A stretch of DNA of 64,000 bases from Sphaerisporangium melleum (GTDB lineage Bacteria; Actinomycetota; Actinomycetes; Streptosporangiales; Streptosporangiaceae). The stretch spans positions 1-64,000 of the forward strand of contig NZ_BMNT01000040.1 in NCBI RefSeq assembly GCF_014646695.1. The letters run 5' to 3'. The notes beneath the pieces were generated by a model. It was not told the origin of the DNA, ran no database searches, and saw only the letters and a program-made list of their open reading frames with translations. Both the position numbers and the translations under genes were made by a program. Of this stretch, positions 54,070 through 61,962 are shown in pieces. The stretch's first letter is position 1. Every line of letters begins with the position of its first letter.

Positions 54070-55038
54070 GTGTTCGATAATCTCCTCGGCTCTTTCTGGC
54101 CGTACACGATCGACGGCCTCATCCTCGGCGCGATCTACGGCCTGGTCGCCCTCGGCTACACGATGGTCTACGGCGTGCTGCGCCTCATCAACTTCGCGCA
54201 TTCCGAGATCTTCATGATCGGCACCATGGCGTCGGCGTTCGTGGTGATGGTCATGGGCGTGACCAAGCCGCTGACCGGGCTGGCGCTCGTCGGCGGCCTG
54301 CTGCTCCTGGTGCTGGCCGGCGGCGCCGCATCGGCGGGCTCGGCCATGCTGCTCGAACGCATCGCCTACCGCCCGCTGCGCAAACGCGGCGCCTCGCGGC
54401 TCGCCGCGCTCATCTCGGCCATCGGCGCCTCGCTCTTCCTGCAGGAGCTCTTCGCCCTGGTCATCATTCCCTACGTCTTCAACCGTCCGCAGCAGGGCCG
54501 CAACCAGATGGGTGTGGCCCGCATCATGGAGAAGGACACCCTCTTCAGCATCGGCGGCGCGCAGGTCCGCGTCGACCAGGTCATCATCTTCGTGGCCGCG
54601 CTCGGCATGATGGTCCTGCTGGACCTGCTGGTCAACCGCACCAAGATCGGCCGCGGCATCCGGGCCACCTCCCAGGACCCGGAGACCGCGGTGCTGATGG
54701 GCGTGGACATCGACAAAATCGTGCGGGTCACGTTCCTGATCGGCGGACTGATGGCCGGCGTCGCCGGCGCGCTGTTCGTCCTGCAGTTCGAGGTCACCAA
54801 GTTCTCCATCGGCTTCCTCCTCGGCATCAAGGCGTTCACCGCGGCGGTGCTCGGCGGCATCGGCAACCTACGCGGAGCCCTGCTCGGCGGCCTGTTCCTC
54901 GGTCTGATCGAGAACTACGGCGCGGCGATCTTCGGCTCGGGATGGAAGGATGTCATCGCGTTCTCGGTTCTCGTCCTGGTCCTGATGTTCCGCCCCACCG
55001 GCATCCTCGGTGAATCACTCCAGCAGGCACGCGCATGA
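54070..55038 (+). CDS. livH: Branched-chain amino-acid ABC transporter permease LivH
   Basis: A 322-residue integral membrane protein with about eight helices. Family features: TIDGLILGAIYGLVALGYTM, YGVLRLINFAHSEIFMIG, AYRPLRKRGASRLAALISAI, GRGIRATSQDPETAVLMGVD with the EAA-like cytoplasmic loop contacting the ATPases, and AAVLGGIGNLRGALLGGLFL. GTG 54070 has only a weak upstream purine stretch. The stop overlaps livM by ATGA. Confidence 0.95.
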   Translation: MFDNLLGSFWPYTIDGLILGAIYGLVALGYTMVYGVLRLINFAHSEIFMIGTMASAFVVMVMGVTKPLTGLALVGGLLLLVLAGGAASAGSAMLLERIAYRPLRKRGASRLAALISAIGASLFLQELFALVIIPYVFNRPQQGRNQMGVARIMEKDTLFSIGGAQVRVDQVIIFVAALGMMVLLDLLVNRTKIGRGIRATSQDPETAVLMGVDIDKIVRVTFLIGGLMAGVAGALFVLQFEVTKFSIGFLLGIKAFTAAVLGGIGNLRGALLGGLFLGLIENYGAAIFGSGWKDVIAFSVLVLVLMFRPTGILGESLQQARA

Positions 55039-56183
55039 GCACGAACTCCACACTCACCGCAAGCAGGAACGCCATGGGCGCGTTCACCGACCGCGTCCGC
55101 GACCGCTGGGCGACCGCTCCGGGCTGGCAGCGCTGGACCGTCTACGTCCTGCTGTTCATCGGCGCGCTGTTGCTGCCGTCGGAGTCCATCGGGCACTTCA
55201 TGTCGCCCTACAGCGACTGGGCGAGCGTCCTGTTCTTCCCGGTCGGCACCTACATCGTGCTGGCGATCGGCCTGAACATCGTCGTCGGCCAGGCCGGCCT
55301 GCTGGACCTCGGGTTCGTCGCCTTCTTCGCCATCGGCGGCTACTCGATGGCCCTGCTCGGCACCCGTCTGGGGCTGAACTTCTGGGAGATCCTCATCGCG
55401 GGAGTCATCCTGTCGGCGATCTCCGGAGTGGTGCTCGGCGGGCCCACGCTGCGCCTGCGCGGCGACTACCTCGCCATCGTGACCCTCGGCTTCGGTGAGA
55501 TCGTCCGCCAGACCGCCGAGAACACCGACGCGATCGGCGGCCCGCGCGGCATCGCCGGCATCCCGCACCCGCCGAGCATCGACGGCGTGGTGATCTTCGG
55601 AGTGGACATCTTCCACTACGGGGTGCTCGACCCCCGGCCGTACTACTACCTGCTGGTGGTGGTGGCCACGCTGATCATCATCTTCGTCAAGCGCTGGGAG
55701 AAGAGCCGCGTCGGCCGCGCCTGGGCCGCCATCCGCGAGGACGAGGACGCCGCCGAGGTCATGGGCGTGCCGACCTTCAAGTTCAAGCTGCTGGCCTTCG
55801 CGATCGGCGCCTCCATCGGCGGCGCCATGGGTGTGGTCTGGGCGGGCAAGACCATCTCGATCAACCCCAACGACTTCCTCTTCATGCTGTCGGCGACCAT
55901 CCTCGCGGCGGTCGTGCTCGGCGGCTCGGGCAACATCCCCGGCGTCATACTGGGCGCCTTCCTGGTCGCCTGGCTGCCCGAGCGGTTCCGCGGCCTGTCG
56001 GAGTACCGCATCATGGTCTTCGGCGCCGCGCTGGTCGCCCTGATGATCTTCCGTCCGGAGGGCCTGCTGCCCTCCCGCCGGCGCAAGGCAGAGCTGGCCG
56101 AGGGGACGGGTGGCATGGGCGCCATGGGCGCGGAGGTTCCTGATCCGCAGGCCCACGCCGAGCCCGAGGGGGCAGCCAAATGA
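55035..56183 (+). CDS. livM: Branched-chain amino-acid ABC transporter permease LivM
   Basis: A 382-residue permease with about ten helices. Signatures: LAIGLNIVVGQAGLLDLGFV, FFAIGGYSMALLGTRLGL, RLRGDYLAIVTLGFGEIVRQ, the coupling loop RVGRAWAAIREDEDAAEVMG and LGGSGNIPGVILGAFLVAWL. The C-terminal 40 residues are charged and cytosolic. ATG 55035 overlaps livH and the stop overlaps livG, so the three are coupled. Confidence 0.95.
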   Translation: MSTNSTLTASRNAMGAFTDRVRDRWATAPGWQRWTVYVLLFIGALLLPSESIGHFMSPYSDWASVLFFPVGTYIVLAIGLNIVVGQAGLLDLGFVAFFAIGGYSMALLGTRLGLNFWEILIAGVILSAISGVVLGGPTLRLRGDYLAIVTLGFGEIVRQTAENTDAIGGPRGIAGIPHPPSIDGVVIFGVDIFHYGVLDPRPYYYLLVVVATLIIIFVKRWEKSRVGRAWAAIREDEDAAEVMGVPTFKFKLLAFAIGASIGGAMGVVWAGKTISINPNDFLFMLSATILAAVVLGGSGNIPGVILGAFLVAWLPERFRGLSEYRIMVFGAALVALMIFRPEGLLPSRRRKAELAEGTGGMGAMGAEVPDPQAHAEPEGAAK

Positions 56184-56962
56184 GCGAGCCGCGTCCGCTG
56201 CTGCAGCTGCAGAGCGTCAAGATGCAGTTCGGCGGTGTCGTCGCCCTGCGCGAGGTCGAACTCACCGTCAACGAGGGCGAGATCTTCGCGCTCATCGGCC
56301 CGAACGGCGCCGGCAAGACCACCGTGTTCAATGTCGTCACCGGCGTCTACCAGCCGACGTCGGGGCGGGTGATGTTCGACGGTGACCGCATCGACGGCAT
56401 GAAGCGCTTCAAGGTCACCAAGCGCGGCGTCGCCCGCACCTTCCAGAACATCCGGCTGTTCCACAACATGTCGGCGCTGGAGAACGTCATGGTGGGCGCC
56501 GACGCCCACCATCGCGCGGGCATGTTCAGCGCGGCGCTCGGCTTGCCCTGGCACCGCAACGAGGAGCGCGAGGGCAAGGAGATGGCCCACGAGCTGCTGG
56601 AGTTCGTCGGCATCGCGCACCGGGCCGAGGAGACCGCCAAGAACCTTCCCTACGGCGACCAGCGCCGGCTGGAGATCGCGCGGGCGCTCGCGACCAAGCC
56701 CAAGCTCCTGCTGCTGGACGAGCCGGCCGCCGGCATGAACCCGGCCGAGAAGGAGTCTCTGCAGGGCCTGATCCGCAAGATCCGCGACGCCGGGCGCACC
56801 GTGCTGCTGATCGAGCATGACATGGCCCTGGTCATGGGCATCAGCGACCGCATCGCGGTGCTGGACTTCGGACAGAAGATCGCCGACGGTCTGCCCGCCG
56901 AGGTGCAGAACGACCCGCGGGTCATCGAGGCGTACTTGGGGGCTCCCGCAGATGCTTCTTGA
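56180..56962 (+). CDS. livG: Branched-chain amino-acid ABC transporter ATPase LivG
   Basis: A 260-residue ATPase with Walker A GPNGAGKTT, the LivG-type insertion GVARTFQNIRLFHNMSALEN, signature-region NLPYGDQRRLEIARAL and Walker B LLLLDEPAAGMNPAE, then IEHDMALVMGISDRI with the switch His. PYGDQ in place of SGGQ is typical for LivG. It pairs with LivF on the cytosolic face of LivHM. Confidence 0.96.
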   Translation: MSEPRPLLQLQSVKMQFGGVVALREVELTVNEGEIFALIGPNGAGKTTVFNVVTGVYQPTSGRVMFDGDRIDGMKRFKVTKRGVARTFQNIRLFHNMSALENVMVGADAHHRAGMFSAALGLPWHRNEEREGKEMAHELLEFVGIAHRAEETAKNLPYGDQRRLEIARALATKPKLLLLDEPAAGMNPAEKESLQGLIRKIRDAGRTVLLIEHDMALVMGISDRIAVLDFGQKIADGLPAEVQNDPRVIEAYLGAPADAS

Positions 56963-57668
56963 AGTCAAGGACATGCACGTCCACTACGGCAAGATCGAGG
57001 CGATCAAGGGCATCTCGCTCGAGGTCGCCGAAGGGGAGATCGTCACCCTGATCGGCGCCAACGGCGCCGGCAAGACGACGACGCTGAAGACCATCTCGGG
57101 TCTGCGCCCGCTGTCGTCGGGTTCTGTCACCTTCGACGGCAAGGACATCAGCAAGCTCCCCGGGCACAAGCGGGTGCTGGCCGGCATCGGGCAGTCCCCC
57201 GAAGGGCGTGGCGTGTTCCCCGGCATGACGGTCACCGAGAACCTCCTGATGGGCGCCTACACCCGTACGGGCGACTTCTCCAAGGATCTCGATGAGGTCT
57301 TCGAGCTGTTCCCCCGGCTGGCCGAGCGCAGGAACCAGGCGGGCGGCACGATGTCGGGCGGCGAGCAGCAGATGGTCGCCATCGGCCGCGCGCTGATGAG
57401 CAAGCCGAAGGTCCTGCTGCTCGACGAGCCGTCGATGGGCCTGGCTCCCATGCTGGTCGCCCAGATCTTCTCGATCATCAAGGAGATCAACAACCGCGGC
57501 ACCACCGTGCTGCTGGTCGAGCAGAACGCCCAGCAGGCGCTCCAGCTCGCCCACCGGGCGTACGTGCTGGAGACCGGGCGGGTGGTTAAGTCGGCGCCGG
57601 CCTCGGAGCTGCTGGACGACCCGCAGGTGCGGGAGGCCTACCTCGGCGGCGAGCTCGGCGCCCACTGA
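56952..57668 (+). CDS. livF: Branched-chain amino-acid ABC transporter ATPase LivF
   Basis: A 238-residue ATPase. ATG 56952 lies inside the end of livG (11-bp overlap) and gives the usual MLLEVKDMHVHYGKIEAIKG beginning. Walker A is GANGAGKTT, then GIGQSPEGRGVFPGMTVTEN, signature MSGGEQQMVAIGRAL, Walker B LLLLDEPSMGLAPM and LVEQNAQQALQLAHRA, where the switch position is Gln-Asn as usual for LivF. Last gene of the liv operon. Confidence 0.96.
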   Translation: MLLEVKDMHVHYGKIEAIKGISLEVAEGEIVTLIGANGAGKTTTLKTISGLRPLSSGSVTFDGKDISKLPGHKRVLAGIGQSPEGRGVFPGMTVTENLLMGAYTRTGDFSKDLDEVFELFPRLAERRNQAGGTMSGGEQQMVAIGRALMSKPKVLLLDEPSMGLAPMLVAQIFSIIKEINNRGTTVLLVEQNAQQALQLAHRAYVLETGRVVKSAPASELLDDPQVREAYLGGELGAH

Positions 57669-57699
57669 GGCACCGCGCGGACGACGTTCGCGGCAAGAC

Positions 57700-57726
57700 G
57701 GCCCGGCCGGAGCCTTCGGCCGGGCC
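57700..57726. terminator. Terminator after the liv operon
   Basis: GGCCCGGCCG (57700-57709) pairs with CGGCCGGGCC (57717-57726), loop 7 nt, between livF and the convergent lipoprotein gene. Confidence 0.75.
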
Positions 57727-57905
57727 GCCACCGCGTCGGGACCTCGCCTGGAGCGAAACCGCGCAGGAAGCCGGCGGGTGCGCAGGCCCGCTCGGACGAG
57801 GGCACGATCTGATCCCGGGGCCTCAGGGGCCGGGGGAGGAGAGTGCTCACGCACCAGCGGCTATCGGCACTGAGTCTGCCCGCACAGCCGACCCGGTGGC
57901 TCCCG

Positions 57906-58463
57906 TCAGCGAATGGTGACCTCGACGCCCTTGGACCGGCCGATGACGCCGAGTGGCGGGTCGCCGAAGAAGCGCATCTTGGTGATCTTCACGTCCTTGG
58001 GCACGTCGAACCACAGGTCGAACTCCATGCGCACGAAGCTGCCGACCTGCAGCTCGAACGGCTGGCGTTTGGTGGTCTGGGCGGCGAGGTCGACATGGAA
58101 GGTGCGCCCGTCGGAGGCGACCGCGAGCTGCTCTTTGGCATCGAACTTCTGGTTGCTGCGGTCGATGCTCTCGATGAGGACGCGGACCCGGACGTACTGC
58201 CCCTTGGCCGGCCATTCGGCGTGGCTGCCCACCAGGCTGGGCATGCCATCGCGGAACGCCAGGACCCGGAAGCGCATCAGGCCGTCCGTCACCAGCGGCG
58301 CCTTGATCACCGTCTCGTCCGGCCGCGCGGTCTGCGGGGGGACCAGATAGGTCGCCGAAGGGCTCGGCGAAGGCGTGCCGGGGCTCCCGGCAGCGCTGGA
58401 GCAGCCGGACAGGGTCAGTGATGCGATGAGCGTCAAGCCCACCGGGAGGAGAGGCGCCCGCAC
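57906..58463 (-). CDS. Lipoprotein with a DUF4352-like immunoglobulin-type domain
   Basis: A 185-residue lipoprotein. The N-terminus is a signal peptide ending in LIASLTLSGCSSAAG with the lipobox LSGC. A Ser/Pro linker (GTPSPSPSATYLVPP) leads to a beta-sandwich: MRFRVLAFRDGMPSL, GQYVRVRVLIESIDRSNQ, KEQLAVASDGRTFHVD, FELQVGSFVRMEFDLWFDVP and ITKMRFFGDPPLGVIG. This is the DUF4352/telomeric-repeat-binding-like exported domain. GTG 58463 is 6 nt after TAGTGT, so leaderless expression is likely. Function unknown. Confidence 0.85.
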   Translation of the reverse strand: MRAPLLPVGLTLIASLTLSGCSSAAGSPGTPSPSPSATYLVPPQTARPDETVIKAPLVTDGLMRFRVLAFRDGMPSLVGSHAEWPAKGQYVRVRVLIESIDRSNQKFDAKEQLAVASDGRTFHVDLAAQTTKRQPFELQVGSFVRMEFDLWFDVPKDVKITKMRFFGDPPLGVIGRSKGVEVTIR

Positions 58464-58469
58464 GATCGC

Positions 58470-58475
58470 ACACTA
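58470..58475 (-). promoter_or_regulatory. Leaderless -10 element (TAGTGT) for the DUF4352 lipoprotein
   Basis: On the minus strand TAGTGT is followed by GCGATC and the GTG start. Confidence 0.55.
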
Positions 58476-58574
58476 ACGGCCCGCGGCGCTCGGAGCGCCA
58501 GGTCGGGGCAGGTGTTGTGCGATCGTTTCTTTCCGGTAATACCCCTGGTGACCAGGTGCGGGACCATGGCCAGG

Positions 58575-58590
58575 GTTACGGTAAGTTAAC
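58575..58590 (+). promoter_or_regulatory. GlnR-like box upstream of the polar amino-acid transporter
   Basis: GTTAC (58575-58579), six bases, then TTAAC (58586-58590), followed at once by another TTAAC. This fits the GTnAC-n6-nnAAC form of GlnR sites and lies 50 bp before the first gene in an AT-rich promoter region. Confidence 0.4.
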
Positions 58591-58624
58591 TTAACTCCGA
58601 CATATAGCTAAAGAGGAGGACGTT

Positions 58625-59488
58625 GTGGTCTTTTGGTCCAAGCGTCGCCGTGTGCCAGTAATCGGGGCGCTCGTCGTGAGCGCCGCATGCCTTCTCTCCG
58701 CCTGCGGCGGCGGATCGGACACCGGTGCGACCACTTCGAGTGCGCCGGCCGCCACCGGCTCGGCGGCCTCCGAGATCAAGCTGATCAGCCCCGGCAAGCT
58801 GACCACGTGCACGAACCTGCCGTACGAGCCCTTCCAGTTCAAGGAAGGCGACAAGGTGGTCGGCTTCGACGTCGACATCGTGGACCTGGTCGCCAAGAAG
58901 CTCGGGGTGACCCAGGACATCGTGGACATCGACTTCGCCGTGATCAAGAGCGGTGCCGCGATGAACGCCGGCAAGTGCGACGTGGCGGCGGCGGGCATGA
59001 CGATCACCGACGAGCGCAAGCAGAACATCCTGTTCTCCGACCCCTACTTCGACGCCACCCAGGCGCTGCTCGCCAAGAAGGGCACCGGCGCCAAGAGCCT
59101 GGAGGACGTCAAGGCCAAGGGCCTCAAGCTCGGCGCGCAGGCGTCCACGACCGGCCTGGACTTCGCCAAGGGCAAGGGCCTCAACCCCACCGAGTTCGCC
59201 GACTCGCCCAAGGAGCTGCTGGGCCTGCAGTCCGGCCAGGCCGACGTCATCATCCAGGACCTCCCGGTCGTGCTCACCTGGCTGAAGAAGCCCGAGATCG
59301 CCGACAAGTTCGAGCTGATCGCGAGCCTGGACACCGGCGAGCAGTACGGCATCGGCATGAAGAAGGGCAACGACGCCCTGGCCAAGGTGGTCAACGAGGA
59401 GATCGCCAAGGCCAAGTCGGACGGCACCTACGAGCAGATCTTCGTCAAGTGGTTCGGTAAGAAGCCCGGCGAGCTCGGAGCCTCCTGA
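58625..59488 (+). CDS. Polar amino-acid (glutamate/glutamine-type) ABC transporter, substrate-binding lipoprotein
   Basis: A 287-residue solute-binding family 3 lipoprotein. GTG 58625 follows GAGGAGGA. The lipobox is [12 protein letters not shown]. The mature domain shows [54 protein letters not shown] with the conserved Arg, [17 protein letters not shown] and [20 protein letters not shown]. These are the ligand-binding residues of glutamate/glutamine/aspartate receptors. The exact substrate is not determined. First gene of a three-gene importer. Confidence 0.93.
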   Translation: MVFWSKRRRVPVIGALVVSAACLLSACGGGSDTGATTSSAPAATGSAASEIKLISPGKLTTCTNLPYEPFQFKEGDKVVGFDVDIVDLVAKKLGVTQDIVDIDFAVIKSGAAMNAGKCDVAAAGMTITDERKQNILFSDPYFDATQALLAKKGTGAKSLEDVKAKGLKLGAQASTTGLDFAKGKGLNPTEFADSPKELLGLQSGQADVIIQDLPVVLTWLKKPEIADKFELIASLDTGEQYGIGMKKGNDALAKVVNEEIAKAKSDGTYEQIFVKWFGKKPGELGAS

Positions 59489-59493
59489 TCCGC

Positions 59494-60345
59494 ATGACCG
59501 GTCACTCCATGACGGCCGAGCCGGCCGGACCCGCCGGGCGCGCGCCCGGCGGGTCCCGGCTCAGCCCGCGAAAAAGGCAGCGCATCAGCCGCGCCGTCCA
59601 GTACGTCGTGCTGGCCGCCGCGGTGGTCGCGGTCGCCCTCCTGGTCAACTGGCAGGGGCTCGCCCTGAACTTCGCCAAGATGGACGTGGCGGTCAAGGCG
59701 TTCCCCGAGGTGTTCACGGTCGCCCTCAGGAACACCATCATCTACACCGTCGGCGGCTTCGTCTTCGGCTCGATCGGTGGCCTGCTGCTCGCGCTGATGC
59801 GGCTGTCCTCGGTACGCCCGTACCGCTGGATCGCCGTGGTCTACATCGAGATCTTCCGCGGTCTGCCGGCGCTGCTCATCTTCCTGTTCATCCTGTTCCT
59901 GCCGCTCGCGCTGCCCGGCTTCTGGCTGCCCGGCGGCACCTACGGCCTCGGCATCCTCGGCCTGACCATCGTCAGCTCCGCGTACATGGCCGAGACGCTG
60001 CGGGCCGGCTTGCAGGCCGTTCCCAAGGGACAGATGGAGGCGGCGCGCTCGCTCGGCATGTCGCACGCGCGGGCGATGATCTCGGTGATCATCCCGCAGG
60101 CCATCCGCATCGTGATCCCGCCGACGACCAACCAGTTCGTCGCCCTGCTCAAGGACTCCTCGCTGGTGCTGTTCCTCGGCGTGAGCGGCGAGTACGTCGA
60201 GCTGACCAAGTTCGGCAACGACCTGGCGTCCGAGACGGCCAACGCCACCCCCATCATGGTGGTGGGCCTGACGTACCTGCTGGTCACGATCCCGCTGGGC
60301 TATCTCGCGAGCCGCCTGGAGCGGCGTCAGGCGAAGGGACGGTGA
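59494..60345 (+). CDS. Polar amino-acid ABC transporter permease
   Basis: A 283-residue HisM/GlnP-type permease with a basic N-terminus and about five helices. Motifs: [60 protein letters not shown] followed by [20 protein letters not shown] (the EAA loop), and [20 protein letters not shown]. Only one permease gene is present, so it may act as a homodimer. Its stop overlaps the ATPase GTG. Confidence 0.94.
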   Translation: MTGHSMTAEPAGPAGRAPGGSRLSPRKRQRISRAVQYVVLAAAVVAVALLVNWQGLALNFAKMDVAVKAFPEVFTVALRNTIIYTVGGFVFGSIGGLLLALMRLSSVRPYRWIAVVYIEIFRGLPALLIFLFILFLPLALPGFWLPGGTYGLGILGLTIVSSAYMAETLRAGLQAVPKGQMEAARSLGMSHARAMISVIIPQAIRIVIPPTTNQFVALLKDSSLVLFLGVSGEYVELTKFGNDLASETANATPIMVVGLTYLLVTIPLGYLASRLERRQAKGR

Positions 60346-61175
60346 CCGCGATGCCGCACGCGGTCGAGATCACGGACCTGCACAAGCACTTCGGCGAGCT
60401 GGAGGTCCTCAAGGGCATCGACTTCACCGTGGACGAGGGCCAGGTCGTCTGCGTCATCGGCCCGTCCGGTTCGGGCAAGTCGACCCTGCTGAGGTGCGTC
60501 AACCTGCTCGAACAGCCCACCAAGGGCACGGTGCGGGTGAACGGCGTCGAGCTGACCGATCCCGACGTCGACATCGACGCGGCCCGGCGCAGGCTCGGCA
60601 TGGTGTTCCAGTCGTTCAACCTGTTCCCGCACCTGACCGTCCTCGCCAACGTCATGATCGCCCAGCGGCGGGTGCTCAGGCGCGGCAAGGCCGAGGCCGA
60701 GCGGGTGGCCCGGGAGAACCTCGCCAAGGTCGGCGTCGGCGACAAGTGCGACGCCTACCCGCCGCAACTGTCCGGTGGCCAGCAGCAGCGGGTGGCGATC
60801 GCCCGGGCCCTGGCCATGGACCCCGACCTGATGCTGTTCGACGAGCCGACCTCCGCGCTGGACCCCGAGCTGGTCGGCGACGTGCTGTCGGTGATGCGCG
60901 ACCTGGCGCGCGACGGCATGACCATGCTGATCGTCACGCACGAGATGAGCTTCGCGCGGGAGGTCGCCGACCGCGTGGTGTTCATGGACGGCGGCGTGGT
61001 CGTGGAGGAGGGTCCGCCGGAGCAGGTGATCGGCGCGCCCCGGCACGAACGCACGCGGACCTTCCTCAAGCGGGTGCTCGACCCGACGCACGCGAGCGAT
61101 GACACCGCGGACTCCGCGAGCTCCGCGACCTCCGCGGACGCGGACTCCGAGGGGACGCAGGCCCAGGCCCGCTGA
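60342..61175 (+). CDS. Polar amino-acid ABC transporter ATPase
   Basis: A 277-residue ATPase of the GlnQ/HisP type. Motifs: [19 protein letters not shown], Walker [30 protein letters not shown], signature [15 protein letters not shown], Walker [18 protein letters not shown] and [23 protein letters not shown] 60342 overlaps the permease stop. The last 25 residues ([19 protein letters not shown]) are an acidic Ser/Ala tail absent from most homologues. Confidence 0.95.
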   Translation: MTAMPHAVEITDLHKHFGELEVLKGIDFTVDEGQVVCVIGPSGSGKSTLLRCVNLLEQPTKGTVRVNGVELTDPDVDIDAARRRLGMVFQSFNLFPHLTVLANVMIAQRRVLRRGKAEAERVARENLAKVGVGDKCDAYPPQLSGGQQQRVAIARALAMDPDLMLFDEPTSALDPELVGDVLSVMRDLARDGMTMLIVTHEMSFAREVADRVVFMDGGVVVEEGPPEQVIGAPRHERTRTFLKRVLDPTHASDDTADSASSATSADADSEGTQAQAR

Positions 61176-61293
61176 CGACCGCGGGGCCGGACGACCTCCG
61201 TCTCGGACGGCCCCGCACCGGCCTCGCGCGACTCCGCGGCGGGGCCCGCCGCCGCGGCCCGGAGGCGGCGTCCGCCGGCTCTGGACGGCAAGG
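61176..61293. other. Intergenic sequence between the ABC ATPase and the hairpin element
   Basis: Very GC-rich, with several overlapping short dyads and no supported gene. Confidence 0.3.
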
Positions 61294-61368
61294 AGCCCGC
61301 GGGTGGTCTTTGGGGCCATGTAGGGCTTCCCCGGCCGCACACGTTGTCTACTCGACCACCCACGGGCT
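61294..61368. terminator. Long-stem structured element between convergent genes
   Basis: AGCCCGCGGGTGGTC (61294-61308) pairs with GACCACCCACGGGCT (61354-61368), 14 of 15 positions, closing a 45-nt loop that itself contains GGGG/CCCC and GGCC/GGCC pairings. It lies between the convergent ABC ATPase and thioesterase genes. The loop is far larger than in the other terminators here, so a structured RNA or small mobile-element relic is also possible. Confidence 0.5.
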
Positions 61369-61453
61369 CTGGCGTCACAACGCTAGCGAGCGATGAGGCT
61401 CCCGTGCAAAGAGACGGCCAAAACGTATCCTCGGGGCCGCCGGGGAAAACGCG

Positions 61454-61900
61454 TCAGGAGTGGGGCGGAACGTCAGGGCGGTCGCGAAGCATGCAGGTGA
61501 GGCGGGATGTGCACACCCGGCGGCCCTGCTCGTCGCTGATCTCGATGTCATAGGTCGCGATCGAGCGGCCGCCGTGCAGCAGGGTCGCCACACCGGTGAC
61601 GTACCCCGAGGTCGCCGACCGGTGGTGGGTGGCGTTGATCTCGACGCCGACGGCGATGCGCCCCGGACCGGCGTGGACGGCGGCGCCGGTGGAGCCGATG
61701 GTCTCGGCCAGCACGCAGGAGGCCCCGCCGTGCAGCAGGCCGTAGGGCTGGGTGTTGCCCTCGACGGGCATGCGGGCCACGACGCGACCGGCCTTGACCT
61801 CCAGGAACTCGATGCCCATCGTGGCGAGGAGCCCGCTCTTCTGGTCGGCGCCGTACAGCGCGTCCAGACGTGCCTGGTCCTCCGGGGTCAGCATGGTCAA
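61454..61900 (-). CDS. PaaI-type hotdog-fold thioesterase
   Basis: A 148-residue acyl-CoA thioesterase-like protein. TTG 61900 is 7 nt after GGAGG, better placed than ATG 61894 at 13 nt. Hotdog features: TMGIEFLEVKAGRVVARMPV, TQPYGLLHGGASCVLAETIG with the catalytic-loop HGGA, GVEINATHHRSATSGYVTGV and IEISDEQGRRVCTSRLTCML. It probably hydrolyses small aromatic or fatty acyl-CoA thioesters in the cytosol. It is divergent from polA. Confidence 0.9.
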   Translation of the reverse strand: MTMLTPEDQARLDALYGADQKSGLLATMGIEFLEVKAGRVVARMPVEGNTQPYGLLHGGASCVLAETIGSTGAAVHAGPGRIAVGVEINATHHRSATSGYVTGVATLLHGGRSIATYDIEISDEQGRRVCTSRLTCMLRDRPDVPPHS

Positions 61901-61950
61901 GGAGATGCCTCCACTTGCACACGGGGCCGTGTTCTGTCGTACATGGAGAC

Positions 61951-61956
61951 TAGGCT
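61951..61956 (+). promoter_or_regulatory. Leaderless -10 element (TAGGCT) for polA
   Basis: TAGGCT is followed by GCACGT and GTG 61963, without a ribosome binding site. Confidence 0.55.
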
Positions 61957-61962
61957 GCACGT

